A stretch of DNA of 64,000 bases from an uncultured Rhizobiaceae group bacterium (GTDB lineage Bacteria; Pseudomonadota; Alphaproteobacteria; Rhizobiales; Rhizobiaceae). The position numbers and the translations under genes are program-made. Every line of letters begins with the position of its first letter. The stretch's first letter is position 1. Positions 63,546 through 64,000 of this stretch are shown piece after piece. The stretch lies in contig CALHCF010000007.1 in NCBI GenBank assembly GCA_937930635.1, forward strand, positions 248,001 to 312,000. Direction: 5' to 3'. The notes under the pieces were generated by a model. That model ran no database searches, had not been told where the DNA came from, and saw only the letters and a program-made list of their open reading frames with translations.

Positions 63546-64000
63546 ATGACGTTTCAACCGTTCAGCCGCATTGAAGAACCTTTCACGATCGGATTGCAGC
63601 CCGTCGATCCAAACGGCTTTCTCTTTATCGACGACCGTTTAACCGATTACAGAGCTCAAAAAAGGGTTCTCTATGAACAACTGTTTGATGAATGTTGCAT
63701 GGCCGAACCCACAACAGCCGAGGCGCAACGGGAGGGAGGCCGACTCATTGTGGATTGCCTGCGCAACCACCACACCCAGCATTATCGGTTTGACGCCGGC
63801 CATGCTTACCCGACCGACGGATCCGCTCCCATCGATCTGCACAGCCGGGACGAGATACCCCTCGCCACCACAGCACTGTTGGTCCCTGACGATCTGGTAT
63901 TGATGCGACGCGATGACAGCGGGTGGCGAATGGTTGCAGCATCCCTGTGCTTCCCATCGTCATGGAATCCGCGCGAGAAATTCGGCAAGTCTCTGGAAGC
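63546..64000 (+). CDS. DUF3445 protein, haem-dependent oxidative N-demethylase family (partial)
   Basis: Open frame from ATG 63546 to the right edge (about 151 codons seen; no strong Shine-Dalgarno). Landmarks are IGLQPVDPNGFLFIDDRLT, then ALLVPDDLVLMRRDDSGWRM and AASLCFPSSWNPREKFGKSL. They match by recall the DUF3445 family, some members of which are haem-dependent oxidative demethylases that convert dimethylamine to methylamine and formaldehyde. The gene is divergent from pdxJ. Its function fits the methylated-amine theme of the window, but the haem ligand region is cut off, so substrate and activity remain inference. Confidence 0.8.
   Translation, partial: MTFQPFSRIEEPFTIGLQPVDPNGFLFIDDRLTDYRAQKRVLYEQLFDECCMAEPTTAEAQREGGRLIVDCLRNHHTQHYRFDAGHAYPTDGSAPIDLHSRDEIPLATTALLVPDDLVLMRRDDSGWRMVAASLCFPSSWNPREKFGKSLE

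Overview
The window looks like the chromosome of a marine or halotolerant alphaproteobacterium, most likely of the Hyphomicrobiales. The pointers are two BA14K-family proteins, DUF992 and DUF1194 proteins, a tandem glycine riboswitch in front of gcvTHP, a DMSP lyase of the DddP type, and rhizobial-style polysaccharide genes. I see no insertion sequences, phage genes, tRNAs, rRNAs or CRISPR array. Genus-level placement is not possible from the sequence alone.

1-30.3 kb: methylated osmolyte and one-carbon metabolism. The gcvT-gcvH-gcvP operon (gcvP runs off the left edge) sits behind a tandem glycine riboswitch. A lone nuoB paralogue, an AraC regulator and a dddP gene follow. Next come a betaine-homocysteine methyltransferase-like gene, an Fe-S protein and an ECF sigma/VWA pair. 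A corrinoid-dependent methyl-transfer set follows: a non-pyrrolysine MttB-family methyltransferase, a B12-binding corrinoid protein, a small membrane protein, DUF1638, a 'virulence factor' family protein, a divergent MTHFR-like protein, metF, a methyl-THF:corrinoid methyltransferase and a RACo-like corrinoid activator. A GlxA/GbdR-type regulator and a dimethylglycine dehydrogenase-like flavoprotein lie further on. Read together these can strip methyl groups from glycine betaine (to dimethylglycine, sarcosine and glycine) and feed them into the tetrahydrofolate pool. Four of the enzymes carry matching Arg/Gly-rich tails, which I regard as the most unusual signal in the window.

30.5-37.7 kb: a tightly coupled six-gene operon (HAD-UbiA fusion, DprE1-like oxidase, ArnE-like small transporter, extended SDR, class III aminotransferase, GT-C-like membrane protein). 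It resembles a pathway making, flipping and transferring a polyprenyl-phosphate-linked pentose. 37.7-48.3 kb: a Wzx/Wzy-type exopolysaccharide locus (Wzz-like chain-length protein without kinase, GH10 glycanase, flippase, polymerase, four glycosyltransferase-like genes).

48.3-57.5 kb: general metabolism and envelope (SDR, threonine aldolase, di-haem peroxidase, PhzF, CPA1 antiporter, nuclease/phosphatase-fold enzyme, two BA14K proteins with clear terminators, ilvC). 57.7-64 kb: a ketopantoate-reductase-like enzyme, a glycine betaine/proline ABC importer (proV, extended proW, proX), pdxJ, and the start of a DUF3445 gene of the haem-dependent oxidative N-demethylase family. The importer and N-demethylase return to the methylated-amine theme of the left half.
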